Of a stretch of 32,782 nucleotides of DNA, positions 14,468-21,772 are shown piece after piece (the first letter of the stretch is position 1; each line of letters opens with the position of its first letter). The notes beneath the pieces are model-generated. The model saw only the letters and a program-made list of their open reading frames with translations, searched no databases and was not told where the DNA came from. The position numbers were made by a program, and so were the translations under genes. Source of the DNA: Ruminococcus sp. (lineage in GTDB: Bacteria > Bacillota > Clostridia > Oscillospirales > Ruminococcaceae); assembly GCA_017529875.1 (NCBI GenBank), contig JAFXNC010000031.1:1-32782 (forward strand), read 5' to 3'.

Positions 14468-16168
14468 TCATGCGTCTATCCTGATGCCGCCCACGGGGTT
14501 GTCCCGTCCGGCATAGATAGTGGAATTGTAGTTGGGGTCGAAGTATCCGGTCTCAGCCAGCAGCGGGTCGTAGATCCTGCCGCCCATGTTCACCCAGCCG
14601 TGTCTGCCGTCGTGGCATACCCAGATATCGGTGTAGCCCAGCTCAATATAGAGATAGGCAAGCGCACAGGAATCGGATACGCAGCAGCCGCAGCCTTTCT
14701 GGAAGATATCGTTGGCATAGGTGACGTCCCACTCGTCGGTGGTGAGGTAGATGTCTTTTATCAGCCGCCATACCCGGTAGGGGTGGTTGCTGTACTCCCA
14801 CACGAAAAGCTTGTAGCGCTTTTCTTCAAGGGTATCCGAAGGGCTGGTCTGCTGCTGGACTATCTTGTGAGCCCGCATAAAAGTCTCAATACGCCTCTTC
14901 TGATAATCGGTGAGATCAACTGCCCTGCCCGTTGAATCGACTTTGATCTTGTTGACCCTGGTATCTGTGTAGAGCTTGCCTGTGATGCGGTCAAAGCAGT
15001 AATAGCCGCCGTCGATGAGCTGCCAGCCGGTCTGCATTACGCCGTTCTTGTCGTAGTAGTAGCCGGCGCCGTTCTTCTTGACGATGCCCGACTTGACTAT
15101 CTCAAAGCTCCGGGAGAAGGAGCCCTCGAAATTGCCCTTGCCGGTGACGGTAAGGGTGCCGGTGCCGACTTTATCGTTGTTCTTGTAGGAAAGGGTGTAG
15201 TCCCTGCCGCTGACCAGCACAGCGTTGTTGAATCTCAGCACAGGCTCGGGCCTGACCGTTCCTCCGCCTATGGAGTAGGACTCGTCGAGGCCGGAGACGG
15301 TGCAGTTGGCGATCAGGGTAGGTGTGATGTTGAACTTCTTGGTGCCGGTGCCGGTGTAATTGCCCTTTCCGGCGACACTTATGGTGGCGGTGCCCACGTT
15401 GCAGGCATTGGATATAGTATAGGTGTAGTCGGTGCCGTAGGTGAGCTTGTTGCCGTCGGTGTCCCGGACGGTGACGGTGGGTCTAAGATCCCTGCCCCTG
15501 TAAACATAGTTGAGGGTCGGGATCGTGATCTTGCCGATGCCGCCCTTGACCACCTTCTCGCGGGGTGAGCAGTAAGCGCCGTAGCGGGAGCCGTTCACAA
15601 TGATGAAGCCCCTCACCTTGATATAGTACTTCTCGCCGGGCTCGGGGATGTTTTTCAGGTTCACCGAGGTCTTGCCGGTGTCCGCCATGACGGTGGTGCT
15701 GTGGTAGGAGGAAAAGCTCTTGTCCTTGCTGTACAGCACCTGATAGCCGTCGGCGCCGGCTAAGGCCTTCCAGCTCACCAGGATGTTGCCCTTGCCGGTC
15801 ACGGTGCCGGTGATCTCCGCTAAGCGGGGCTTGACGATGAAGGTGCCCGTCACCTCGCCCTTGTACCTGCCCCTGCCCACAGCCCGCACGGTGGCGATGC
15901 CGGGACGGTTGTTGTCGCGGTAGATCAGGGTGTAGTCGGTGTTCTTGACAAGTTTTCTGCCGTTGAGGGTGACGGTGATCTCGTCGCTGCCGTTGCGCCT
16001 GTCCGGGAGCACGGGCGTTCCCGCATGGGTATAGGAGGCATACCTGATCTTCATAACGGCGCTCTCAATGGATATCCGCCCGTCGTCGGAGGCTCCGCTG
16101 ACCGTAAAACAGGAAAAGCAGGCAGTCACCGCCGCAAGAACGAAAAATAATACTAACAGTTTTTTCAT
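14468..16168 (-). CDS. Secreted transglutaminase-like protein with Ig-like and Fn3-like repeats (upstream paralogue)
   Basis: 566 aa. The signal peptide probably ends near VSGA (about residue 26). The architecture matches the downstream gene: Ig-like, Fn3-like, two Ig-like segments, a GVMQTGW wall-binding-like repeat, then a transglutaminase-like domain with Cys496 in CGCC, His523 in RHGW and Asp534 in YDP. Differences from its relatives are CGCC in place of SGCC, HDGRHGW in place of HDTSHGW, and a changed region near the end (TIYAGRDNPVGG in place of the YTDYRQWPVG segment). These suggest a different substrate. The family is probably extracellular. AAGGTG precedes the ATG, and a consensus promoter lies in the divergent region shared with the response regulator. 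A recent tandem duplication is likely, from the near-identical stretches around the second Ig-like segment. Confidence 0.87.
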   Translation of the reverse strand: MKKLLVLFFVLAAVTACFSCFTVSGASDDGRISIESAVMKIRYASYTHAGTPVLPDRRNGSDEITVTLNGRKLVKNTDYTLIYRDNNRPGIATVRAVGRGRYKGEVTGTFIVKPRLAEITGTVTGKGNILVSWKALAGADGYQVLYSKDKSFSSYHSTTVMADTGKTSVNLKNIPEPGEKYYIKVRGFIIVNGSRYGAYCSPREKVVKGGIGKITIPTLNYVYRGRDLRPTVTVRDTDGNKLTYGTDYTYTISNACNVGTATISVAGKGNYTGTGTKKFNITPTLIANCTVSGLDESYSIGGGTVRPEPVLRFNNAVLVSGRDYTLSYKNNDKVGTGTLTVTGKGNFEGSFSRSFEIVKSGIVKKNGAGYYYDKNGVMQTGWQLIDGGYYCFDRITGKLYTDTRVNKIKVDSTGRAVDLTDYQKRRIETFMRAHKIVQQQTSPSDTLEEKRYKLFVWEYSNHPYRVWRLIKDIYLTTDEWDVTYANDIFQKGCGCCVSDSCALAYLYIELGYTDIWVCHDGRHGWVNMGGRIYDPLLAETGYFDPNYNSTIYAGRDNPVGGIRIDA

Positions 16169-16207
16169 AAGCTTAACACCTTTTTATCACGTAGTTTCTG
16201 TTTGATT

Positions 16208-16237
16208 ATTATATCATATTTCATAATAAAATGTCAA
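16208..16237 (-). promoter_or_regulatory. Promoter of the tandem transglutaminase-like genes
   Basis: Minus-strand TTGACA (16232-16237) and TATAAT (16208-16213), both perfect, are 18 nt apart. TATGA precedes the -10 (TRTGn extension). It is back to back with the response-regulator promoter in a 285-nt AT-rich divergent region. Confidence 0.87.
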
Positions 16238-16281
16238 TAACCTGCAATAAATTTCCGCAAAATGACTGAAATTACAAGTAT

Positions 16282-16358
16282 CGGCAAAATTTTATTGCCG
16301 CTTTGTAAACTCTATTGCCAAATTTAGTTAAGTTTACTATTCATTCATAATTAGTTAA
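16282..16358. repeat. Hairpin and direct repeats in the divergent regulatory region
   Basis: CGGCAA (16282-16287) and TTGCCG (16295-16300) form a small hairpin. The octamer TTAGTTAA occurs at 16324-16331 and again at 16351-16358, 27 nt start to start, just upstream of the response-regulator promoter. Such spaced direct repeats are a common form of OmpR-type regulator site, so autoregulation is possible but unproven. Confidence 0.4.
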
Positions 16359-16365
16359 ATATATG

Positions 16366-16397
16366 TTCAACAATAAACGCAAAATGTTTGGTATAAT
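16366..16397 (+). promoter_or_regulatory. Promoter of the two-component/HtrA operon
   Basis: A perfect -10 TATAAT (16392-16397) has a TGn extension (16389-16391). The -35 is poor: the nearest candidate, TTCAAC (16366-16371), is 20 nt away. A weak -35 with an extended -10 fits a promoter that depends on an activator. Confidence 0.65.
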
Positions 16398-16453
16398 TAA
16401 AACAAATATTATACACAGAATCTTAAAATAATCATTCTAAGGAGGGATCAGGT

Positions 16454-17158
16454 ATGTCTTTGGGTAGAGTTCTTGTCGTTGACGATGATAAGAATATATG
16501 CGAGCTCCTGAGACTGTATCTTGAAAAGGACGGATACGGCGTTATACTTGCACATGACGGCGAGGAGGCACTTGTTAAATTCAACGCTCTGAAGCCGGAC
16601 ATCATACTGCTGGATATCATGCTCCCGGGCATCGACGGCTGGCAGGTGTGCCGTGAGATCAGAAAGAAATCCAACGTGCCTATCATTATGGTAACTGCTA
16701 AGCAGGAGACCTTCGACAAGGTGCTGGGTCTTGAACTCGGTGCGGACGATTATATCGTCAAGCCTTTCGATACCAAGGAGGTCATCGCAAGGATCAAGGC
16801 CGTTTACAGGCGCGTGGGTCAGACCTCTGGCGAACAGGAGGTCAAGGAAGTCAAGTATGACAAGCTCTCCGTTAACATGACCCGCTACGAGCTCAGAGTT
16901 GACGGCAAGGTCATCGACACTCCCCCGAAGGAGCTGGAGCTGCTGTTCCACCTCGCTTCCAATCCCAACCGTGTCTATACCCGCGACCAGCTTCTTGACG
17001 AGGTCTGGGGCTTTGAATACTACGGCGATTCCAGAACTATCGACGTTCACGTAAAGAGACTGCGTGAAAAGCTCGAAGGCGTCTCGGACAAGTGGGCGCT
17101 CAAGACCGTCTGGGGCGTAGGCTACAAGTTTGAAGTCGCGGAAGGCGCACATGAGTAA
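16454..17158 (+). CDS. OmpR-family response regulator
   Basis: 234 aa. The receiver domain (about 5-118) has the acidic pair Asp10-Asp11, phospho-acceptor Asp54 in LLDIMLP, Thr81 and Lys103 in the IVKPF motif, so phosphorylation should work normally. The C-terminal winged-helix domain (about 133-229) has the OmpR/PhoB pattern, including LLDEVWG, SRTIDVHVKRLREKL and the VWGVGYKF end. AAGGAGG lies 8 nt or so before the ATG. The kinase gene overlaps by 8 nt, so they form a pair. It resembles WalR/PhoP-like regulators of Gram-positive envelope functions, but the yycH and yycI genes of the Bacillus wal operon are absent, so I do not name it. Confidence 0.95.
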   Translation: MSLGRVLVVDDDKNICELLRLYLEKDGYGVILAHDGEEALVKFNALKPDIILLDIMLPGIDGWQVCREIRKKSNVPIIMVTAKQETFDKVLGLELGADDYIVKPFDTKEVIARIKAVYRRVGQTSGEQEVKEVKYDKLSVNMTRYELRVDGKVIDTPPKELELLFHLASNPNRVYTRDQLLDEVWGFEYYGDSRTIDVHVKRLREKLEGVSDKWALKTVWGVGYKFEVAEGAHE

Positions 17159-18569
17159 CCGCAAAAGCATATTCCTGAAATACTTTGTTATCTATTCAGC
17201 AGTAATACTCATAAGCTTTATATGCTTAGGCGCAGTATTACTGCTTGTTTCTTCCCGGTATTTTATGCAGGAGAAGAAAGACCTGCTCGAACGCAACAAC
17301 AACGCTGCGGTGGAGGCCGTCTCCGATCTTATCAAGTCTTCTCCCACAGGCTGGAAGGAAACGACGGTATGGAGTATTAAGGAACTCGCTTCTAAAAGCG
17401 GGATGGAATTCATACTCTGCGACAAGAACGGAAACATCATCGCTTCGTCGGGGCTTGCGGGACAGTTCCTCGACCTTGTTATCAGCGAGGATATGCTGAA
17501 CAAGGCCAAAGAACAGGCCTACTATTCCGACAGCGACTTCGACGGGAGCTATGAGAGCTGCCATATCTTCGTTCAGGAGTTTACGGTAAACGGGCCGGAA
17601 TACTATCTTATCTCCCTGACGCCGAAGGTCGAACAGGACAACTATGTGCTGGAGATCATGAGGATATTCCTTGTTTCCATGATAATTGTGTATATCGCGG
17701 TGATGATCGCGGTGTACTTCGTGGCAAAGAGACTGTCCGCGCCTATCATCGAGATCGCCGACGTTTCGAGAGAGATCGGACGGGGAAATTTCTCGGTGAA
17801 GCTGCCGGAGTACAACATCTATGAGATGCAGGAGCTGAGCAACGCCTTCAACGATATGGCGGCCTCCCTCAAAAGCTACGACACCATGCGTAACAGCTTC
17901 GTTGCCAACGTGTCCCATGAGCTCAGAACGCCCATGACCTCTATCGGAGGCTTCGTGGACGGTATGCTGGACGGCACTATCCCCCCCGAGGAGCACGAGC
18001 ATTACCTCAGAATAATCTCCTCCGAGGTCAGCCGCCTCACGAGACTGGTGCGCTCCATGCTCAACCTTGCCAAGATCGAGGCTGGCGAGCTCAAGCCCAA
18101 TTTCACGCGGTTCTCGGTGCTCGACCCGATAATTGACACGCTGGTGACCTTCGAGACCAGGCTGGAGAAAAAGAATATCGAGATACGCGGCCTGGACATA
18201 GACCGTATGTACCTCTATGCAGACAACGATCTCATACATCAGGTGATGTATAACCTGATCGAGAACGCCATAAAATTTGTCAACGAGAACGGCTATATCG
18301 AGTTCTCATTCGCGAGCGTCGGTTATATGACCGTAATATCCATAAAGAACAGCGGCGAAGGCCTCAGTGAGGAGGAGCTGCCGCTGGTGTTCGACAGATT
18401 CTACAAGACCGACAAATCCCGCAGCCAGGACGCCTCGGGCGTGGGGCTGGGACTTAACATCGTCAAGTCCATAATCAGGCTGCACCGCGGCAAGATCATG
18501 GTCAGGAGCATCAAGGGCGAGTATACGGAGTTCGTCTTTACGGTGCCCAATAAAAAGCTTAATCTGTAA
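17151..18569 (+). CDS. Membrane sensor histidine kinase
   Basis: 472 aa. Transmembrane segment 1 (about 11-34), an extracytoplasmic sensor region of about 135 residues, transmembrane segment 2 (about 171-193) and a HAMP linker (about 194-245) are followed by the HisKA domain with phospho-acceptor His256 in VSHELRTPM. The HATPase domain carries the N box NLIENAIKF and the G box GVGLGLNIVKS. All core motifs are intact. ATG at 17151 overlaps the regulator stop by 8 nt, with GGAAGG upstream. The signal is unknown. Its position next to an HtrA protease suggests sensing of envelope stress. Confidence 0.95.
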   Translation: MSNRKSIFLKYFVIYSAVILISFICLGAVLLLVSSRYFMQEKKDLLERNNNAAVEAVSDLIKSSPTGWKETTVWSIKELASKSGMEFILCDKNGNIIASSGLAGQFLDLVISEDMLNKAKEQAYYSDSDFDGSYESCHIFVQEFTVNGPEYYLISLTPKVEQDNYVLEIMRIFLVSMIIVYIAVMIAVYFVAKRLSAPIIEIADVSREIGRGNFSVKLPEYNIYEMQELSNAFNDMAASLKSYDTMRNSFVANVSHELRTPMTSIGGFVDGMLDGTIPPEEHEHYLRIISSEVSRLTRLVRSMLNLAKIEAGELKPNFTRFSVLDPIIDTLVTFETRLEKKNIEIRGLDIDRMYLYADNDLIHQVMYNLIENAIKFVNENGYIEFSFASVGYMTVISIKNSGEGLSEEELPLVFDRFYKTDKSRSQDASGVGLGLNIVKSIIRLHRGKIMVRSIKGEYTEFVFTVPNKKLNL

Positions 18570-18587
18570 AAGAAAGGAGCTGCGCAG

Positions 18588-20078
18588 GTGGAAGATAATC
18601 TACTGCCCGAAACAGAACAGTCCGCTGAGCCGGAGGCAGAAATGCCCGCTGAGGACGCTGTACCGGCCGAAACTGCCGGGGCTGCTGAGGCTGACGGGAC
18701 TGACGAAACTGCCGAAGACGTGACCGGGACAGGATCCGACACCGACAATGAAGGTCCGGCGCCGGAAGAGACCCCGGAGCCTGAATCGGCGCAGTTCCCC
18801 GAGGAACCCGTAAAAGGCACCCTTTACAGCGATCCGTTTTTCAACATCCCGCCGGTGCTGGGGGCTATGGACGGCCTCGACAGGGAGACCTTCTGGAGCG
18901 AGGTGGCGGCAGCCAAGCCCCGCCGCAGACGACCCTCCGCGGCACTGATGATACTGGCGGTGCTGATGCTGGTTCTGATGACCTTCATCTTCCTCACCGC
19001 CATAAACGGCAGAGGCTGGCTGGTGAGGCTGATAAACGGCGGCAAGAACATAGACTTCACGCTGCCCACCGCCGAAAAGCCCAAGCTCGACAGCACCATG
19101 TACCAGGAGGACGGGCGCTACACCGTGGAGGGGATATCCGAGGCGGTATCGCCTTCGGTGGTGTCTCTCGAGATCTATGAAAAGAAGTCTTCCCTGCTGC
19201 CCAACAGTCAGGGCAGCGGCATAATCATGACCGAGGACGGCTATATCGTCACCAACGCCCATGTCGTGGACGACGCCGCCAAGATCAAGGTGATACTCAA
19301 CACCAAGGAGGAGTTTTCCGCATCTTTGGTGGGCTCCGACGAAGCCAGCGACATCGCGGTCATCAAGATAAGCGCCGCGAATCTCCAGCCCGCCGAGTAC
19401 GGCGACTCGGATCAGGTGGCGCTGGGGGAGGACGTGGTCTGCATCGGCTCCCCGGCAGGGTTCTACGGCTCTGTCACCAAGGGCATAGTTTCAGGCCTCA
19501 ACAGGCTGATAAAGGTGGAAAGCTTTGCCACTCCCATGCGCTGCATACAGGTGGACGCCGCCATAAACCCCGGGAACTCCGGAGGTGCGCTGCTGAATAT
19601 GTGGGGACAGGTCATCGGCATAACCAGCTCGAAGCTTTCCTCCACCAAGTATGACGGCATAGGCTTTGCCATCTCGATAAACGCCGCAAGGCCCATAATC
19701 GAGTCGCTGATCTCCATAGGCTATATGGAAGACCGCCCGCGCATAGGCATCAGCTACTACTTCATCTCCCAGGAGTCGGCGGAATCGGTGGGCGCCAAGC
19801 CCGGTATGCTCATTGCCAGCGTTGACGACAAGTGCGATATCGCAAATACCGATCTGAAGGTCGGGGACCTTATAGTGGCTATCGACGGCGTTGATCTTAT
19901 CACAGCAGACGACGTCAAGGATGTGCTGGAAAACAAGAGACCCGGTGACACCGTAACATCCCATGTAATGCGCCCCGACGAGGAAGGCACCTCCTTCACC
20001 GAGTTTGACATCACCTACAAGCTCGAAAAGGACGAGGGCTCATTCGTGCCCACAGATTCAAAAGCAGAAGGTCAGTGA
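18588..20078 (+). CDS. HtrA/DegP-type membrane-anchored serine protease
   Basis: 496 aa. A long acidic, low-complexity cytoplasmic N-terminus (about 1-108, rich in Glu, Ala, Pro and Asp) precedes a basic RRRR stretch and one transmembrane helix (about 118-138). The trypsin-like domain (about 178-360) has the triad His225 in TNAHVV, Asp255 in SDIAVI and Ser331 in NPGNSGGAL. A PDZ domain (about 385-480) includes IGISYYF and GMLIASVDD segments. The family degrades or refolds damaged exported proteins. The GTG start at 18588 is preceded by AAAGGAG at 9-nt spacing. Co-transcription with the two-component pair fits stress-controlled surface quality control. Confidence 0.94.
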   Translation: MEDNLLPETEQSAEPEAEMPAEDAVPAETAGAAEADGTDETAEDVTGTGSDTDNEGPAPEETPEPESAQFPEEPVKGTLYSDPFFNIPPVLGAMDGLDRETFWSEVAAAKPRRRRPSAALMILAVLMLVLMTFIFLTAINGRGWLVRLINGGKNIDFTLPTAEKPKLDSTMYQEDGRYTVEGISEAVSPSVVSLEIYEKKSSLLPNSQGSGIIMTEDGYIVTNAHVVDDAAKIKVILNTKEEFSASLVGSDEASDIAVIKISAANLQPAEYGDSDQVALGEDVVCIGSPAGFYGSVTKGIVSGLNRLIKVESFATPMRCIQVDAAINPGNSGGALLNMWGQVIGITSSKLSSTKYDGIGFAISINAARPIIESLISIGYMEDRPRIGISYYFISQESAESVGAKPGMLIASVDDKCDIANTDLKVGDLIVAIDGVDLITADDVKDVLENKRPGDTVTSHVMRPDEEGTSFTEFDITYKLEKDEGSFVPTDSKAEGQ

Positions 20079-20080
20079 AA

Positions 20081-20977
20081 ATGGAAGCGTTCAAGATCAT
20101 AATGTCGCTTTTGATAAGCGCAGTTATAGGCTACTGTACAAACTATATTGCCGTAAAGATGCTTTTCCGTCCCCGGACGGAAAAGCATATCTTTGGCAAA
20201 AGGATACCCTTTACCCCCGGCATAATCCCCAAGAACAAGCCCCGGCTGGCAAGGGCTCTCGGCGCCGCAGTCGGCGAGCAGCTGCTCACCGGCGACGATC
20301 TGAGGACGGCCTTCGCCTCCGAGAAGACCGCCGGAGCCGCTGCGGATAAGCTCACCGAGGCGCTGTTCTCGGAAAAGCCCCTGGGCGAGAGCGTAAAGGG
20401 CATCTTAGGCGAGGAAAACGCTCAGACCGCCCGTGACCGGGCACAGAGCATGATCGTCGAGATGGCCTGCGAAAAGATCCGGGAGGCGGATATCTCCGGG
20501 CTCATAGTCAGGGAGGGTTCTGCCGCCGTCAAGGAGAAAGTGGCAGGCTCCATGCTTGCCATGTTCGTCAACGACGACCTGATCGCATCCCTGGCATCGC
20601 CCCTTGCAGCTAAGATAGAGGGCTACCTTGCGAACAGTGCCCCGGAGGCCATATCCAAAGCCGTCGGCGAGGAGATCGACCGGGTATCGGAGCGCTCCCC
20701 CGCTCAGCTGCTGACCGACGCGGGTGTGAACCGTGAGGCGGTCAGGAACGCCGCTGTGGGGCTCATCATTAAGGCCGCCGAAAGCTCCCTTGACAGCATA
20801 CTCGCCTCGGTGGATATCCCGAAAATGGTGGAGGAACGTGTCAACGCCATGAGCGTGGAGCAGGTGGAGGAGCTGGTCATGTCGGTGATGAAGCACGAGC
20901 TGAACGCCGTCATAAGCCTCGGCGCACTTATCGGACTTATCATCGGAGTGCTCAACGTTATTGTGCAGAGGATATAA
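20081..20977 (+). CDS. DUF445 family membrane protein
   Basis: 298 aa. The N-terminal hydrophobic segment (about 4-24) is followed by the DUF445 signature: IGYCTNYIAVKMLFRP, then IPFTPGIIPKNKPRLA. A long, probably helical middle region of amphipathic repeats comes next, and a second hydrophobic segment closes the protein (about 272-294). The function of the family is unknown; both ends probably sit in the membrane. ATG at 20081 is favoured over the overlapping GTG at 20075 because GAAGG is better spaced. It lies 2 nt after the HtrA stop, so it belongs to the same operon. Confidence 0.9.
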   Translation: MEAFKIIMSLLISAVIGYCTNYIAVKMLFRPRTEKHIFGKRIPFTPGIIPKNKPRLARALGAAVGEQLLTGDDLRTAFASEKTAGAAADKLTEALFSEKPLGESVKGILGEENAQTARDRAQSMIVEMACEKIREADISGLIVREGSAAVKEKVAGSMLAMFVNDDLIASLASPLAAKIEGYLANSAPEAISKAVGEEIDRVSERSPAQLLTDAGVNREAVRNAAVGLIIKAAESSLDSILASVDIPKMVEERVNAMSVEQVEELVMSVMKHELNAVISLGALIGLIIGVLNVIVQRI

Positions 20978-20987
20978 AATACAAATG

Positions 20988-21016
20988 CAAATGCCGCGGT
21001 TTTTCGCGGCATTTTT
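20988..21016 (+). terminator. Terminator of the two-component/HtrA operon
   Basis: AAATGCCGCG (20989-20998) pairs with CGCGGCATTT (21005-21014) around a 6-nt loop, followed by T. It directly abuts the next promoter (-35 at 21019). Confidence 0.92.
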
Positions 21017-21018
21017 CA

Positions 21019-21047
21019 TTGACAACGTTTTCGGTGTATGCTATAAT
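21019..21047 (+). promoter_or_regulatory. Promoter of the beta-helix protein/glmM unit
   Basis: A perfect TTGACA (21019-21024) and TATAAT (21042-21047) are 17 nt apart, with TATGC before the -10 (TRTGn). A strong constitutive promoter is expected. Confidence 0.92.
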
Positions 21048-21095
21048 AGTATCTGTATGTATCACTTTTACAAATAAAGAAACGAGGACATTGAT

Positions 21096-21755
21096 ATGTT
21101 GAAGATCTCCGAAATGTATGATCTGACGCACTCGCTGGCAGGCGATTATCTCAGCGGCTACGAGTACCCCTGGGAGGCGCTGGGCGGCATAAAACAGCTT
21201 ATAACCGAGCTGGGGGAAAAGCTTGACAAGAGCCTTTACACCGAGGTATCCCCTCACGTATGGGTACACAACACCGCCAAGGTGATGCCCACGGCCTATC
21301 TCGGAGCCCCCTGCATCATCGGCGCGGAGACCGAGGTAAGACACTGCGCATTCATCAGGAGCGCAGCGCTGGTGGGAAACAACTGCGTCGTGGGCAACTC
21401 GGTGGAGCTGAAAAACGTGATAATCTTCGATAACGTGCAGGTGCCCCACTACAACTACGTGGGCGACAGCATCATAGGCTACCGCTCCCACATGGGCGCA
21501 GGTTCCATAACCTCCAACGTTAAGAGCGACAAGACCCTTGTCATCGTCAAGGGCGAGGGCGAGCCTATCGAGACCGGGCTCAAAAAGTTCGGCGCCATGC
21601 TGGCGGACTTCGTTGAGGTGGGCTGCAACAGCGTCCTCAACCCCGGCACCGTCATCGGCCGCAACACCAACATCTATCCCCTTTCCCGGGTACGCGGAGT
21701 AGTCCCGGCCAACAGCATCTACAAGGGACCTGACGATATAGTTGAGAAATTATAA
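21096..21755 (+). CDS. Left-handed beta-helix (hexapeptide repeat) protein, GlmU C-terminus-like
   Basis: 219 aa. From about residue 58 the protein consists of hexapeptide repeats (AYLGAPCIIG, HCAFIRSAALVGNNCVVGNS, SIIGYRSHMGAGSI, SVLNPGTVIGRNT) of the left-handed beta-helix kind. The segment YVGDSIIGYRSHMGAG resembles the acetyltransferase half of GlmU around its catalytic region. No N-terminal nucleotidyltransferase motif is present, so it is not a full GlmU; such proteins are often loosely labelled UDP-GlcNAc pyrophosphorylase. It lies 17 nt upstream of glmM, whose product is glucosamine-1-phosphate, so acetylation of that compound is a reasonable but unproven idea. GAGGA precedes the ATG. 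Confidence 0.82.
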   Translation: MLKISEMYDLTHSLAGDYLSGYEYPWEALGGIKQLITELGEKLDKSLYTEVSPHVWVHNTAKVMPTAYLGAPCIIGAETEVRHCAFIRSAALVGNNCVVGNSVELKNVIIFDNVQVPHYNYVGDSIIGYRSHMGAGSITSNVKSDKTLVIVKGEGEPIETGLKKFGAMLADFVEVGCNSVLNPGTVIGRNTNIYPLSRVRGVVPANSIYKGPDDIVEKL

Positions 21756-21772
21756 TACAGGAGTGTTTTGAA

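Noticed and set aside
16454-18569. Naming the two-component pair walR/walK
   Set aside because: Core motifs and the HtrA neighbour are similar, but yycH, yycI and yycJ are absent and many OmpR-type pairs look alike at this level.
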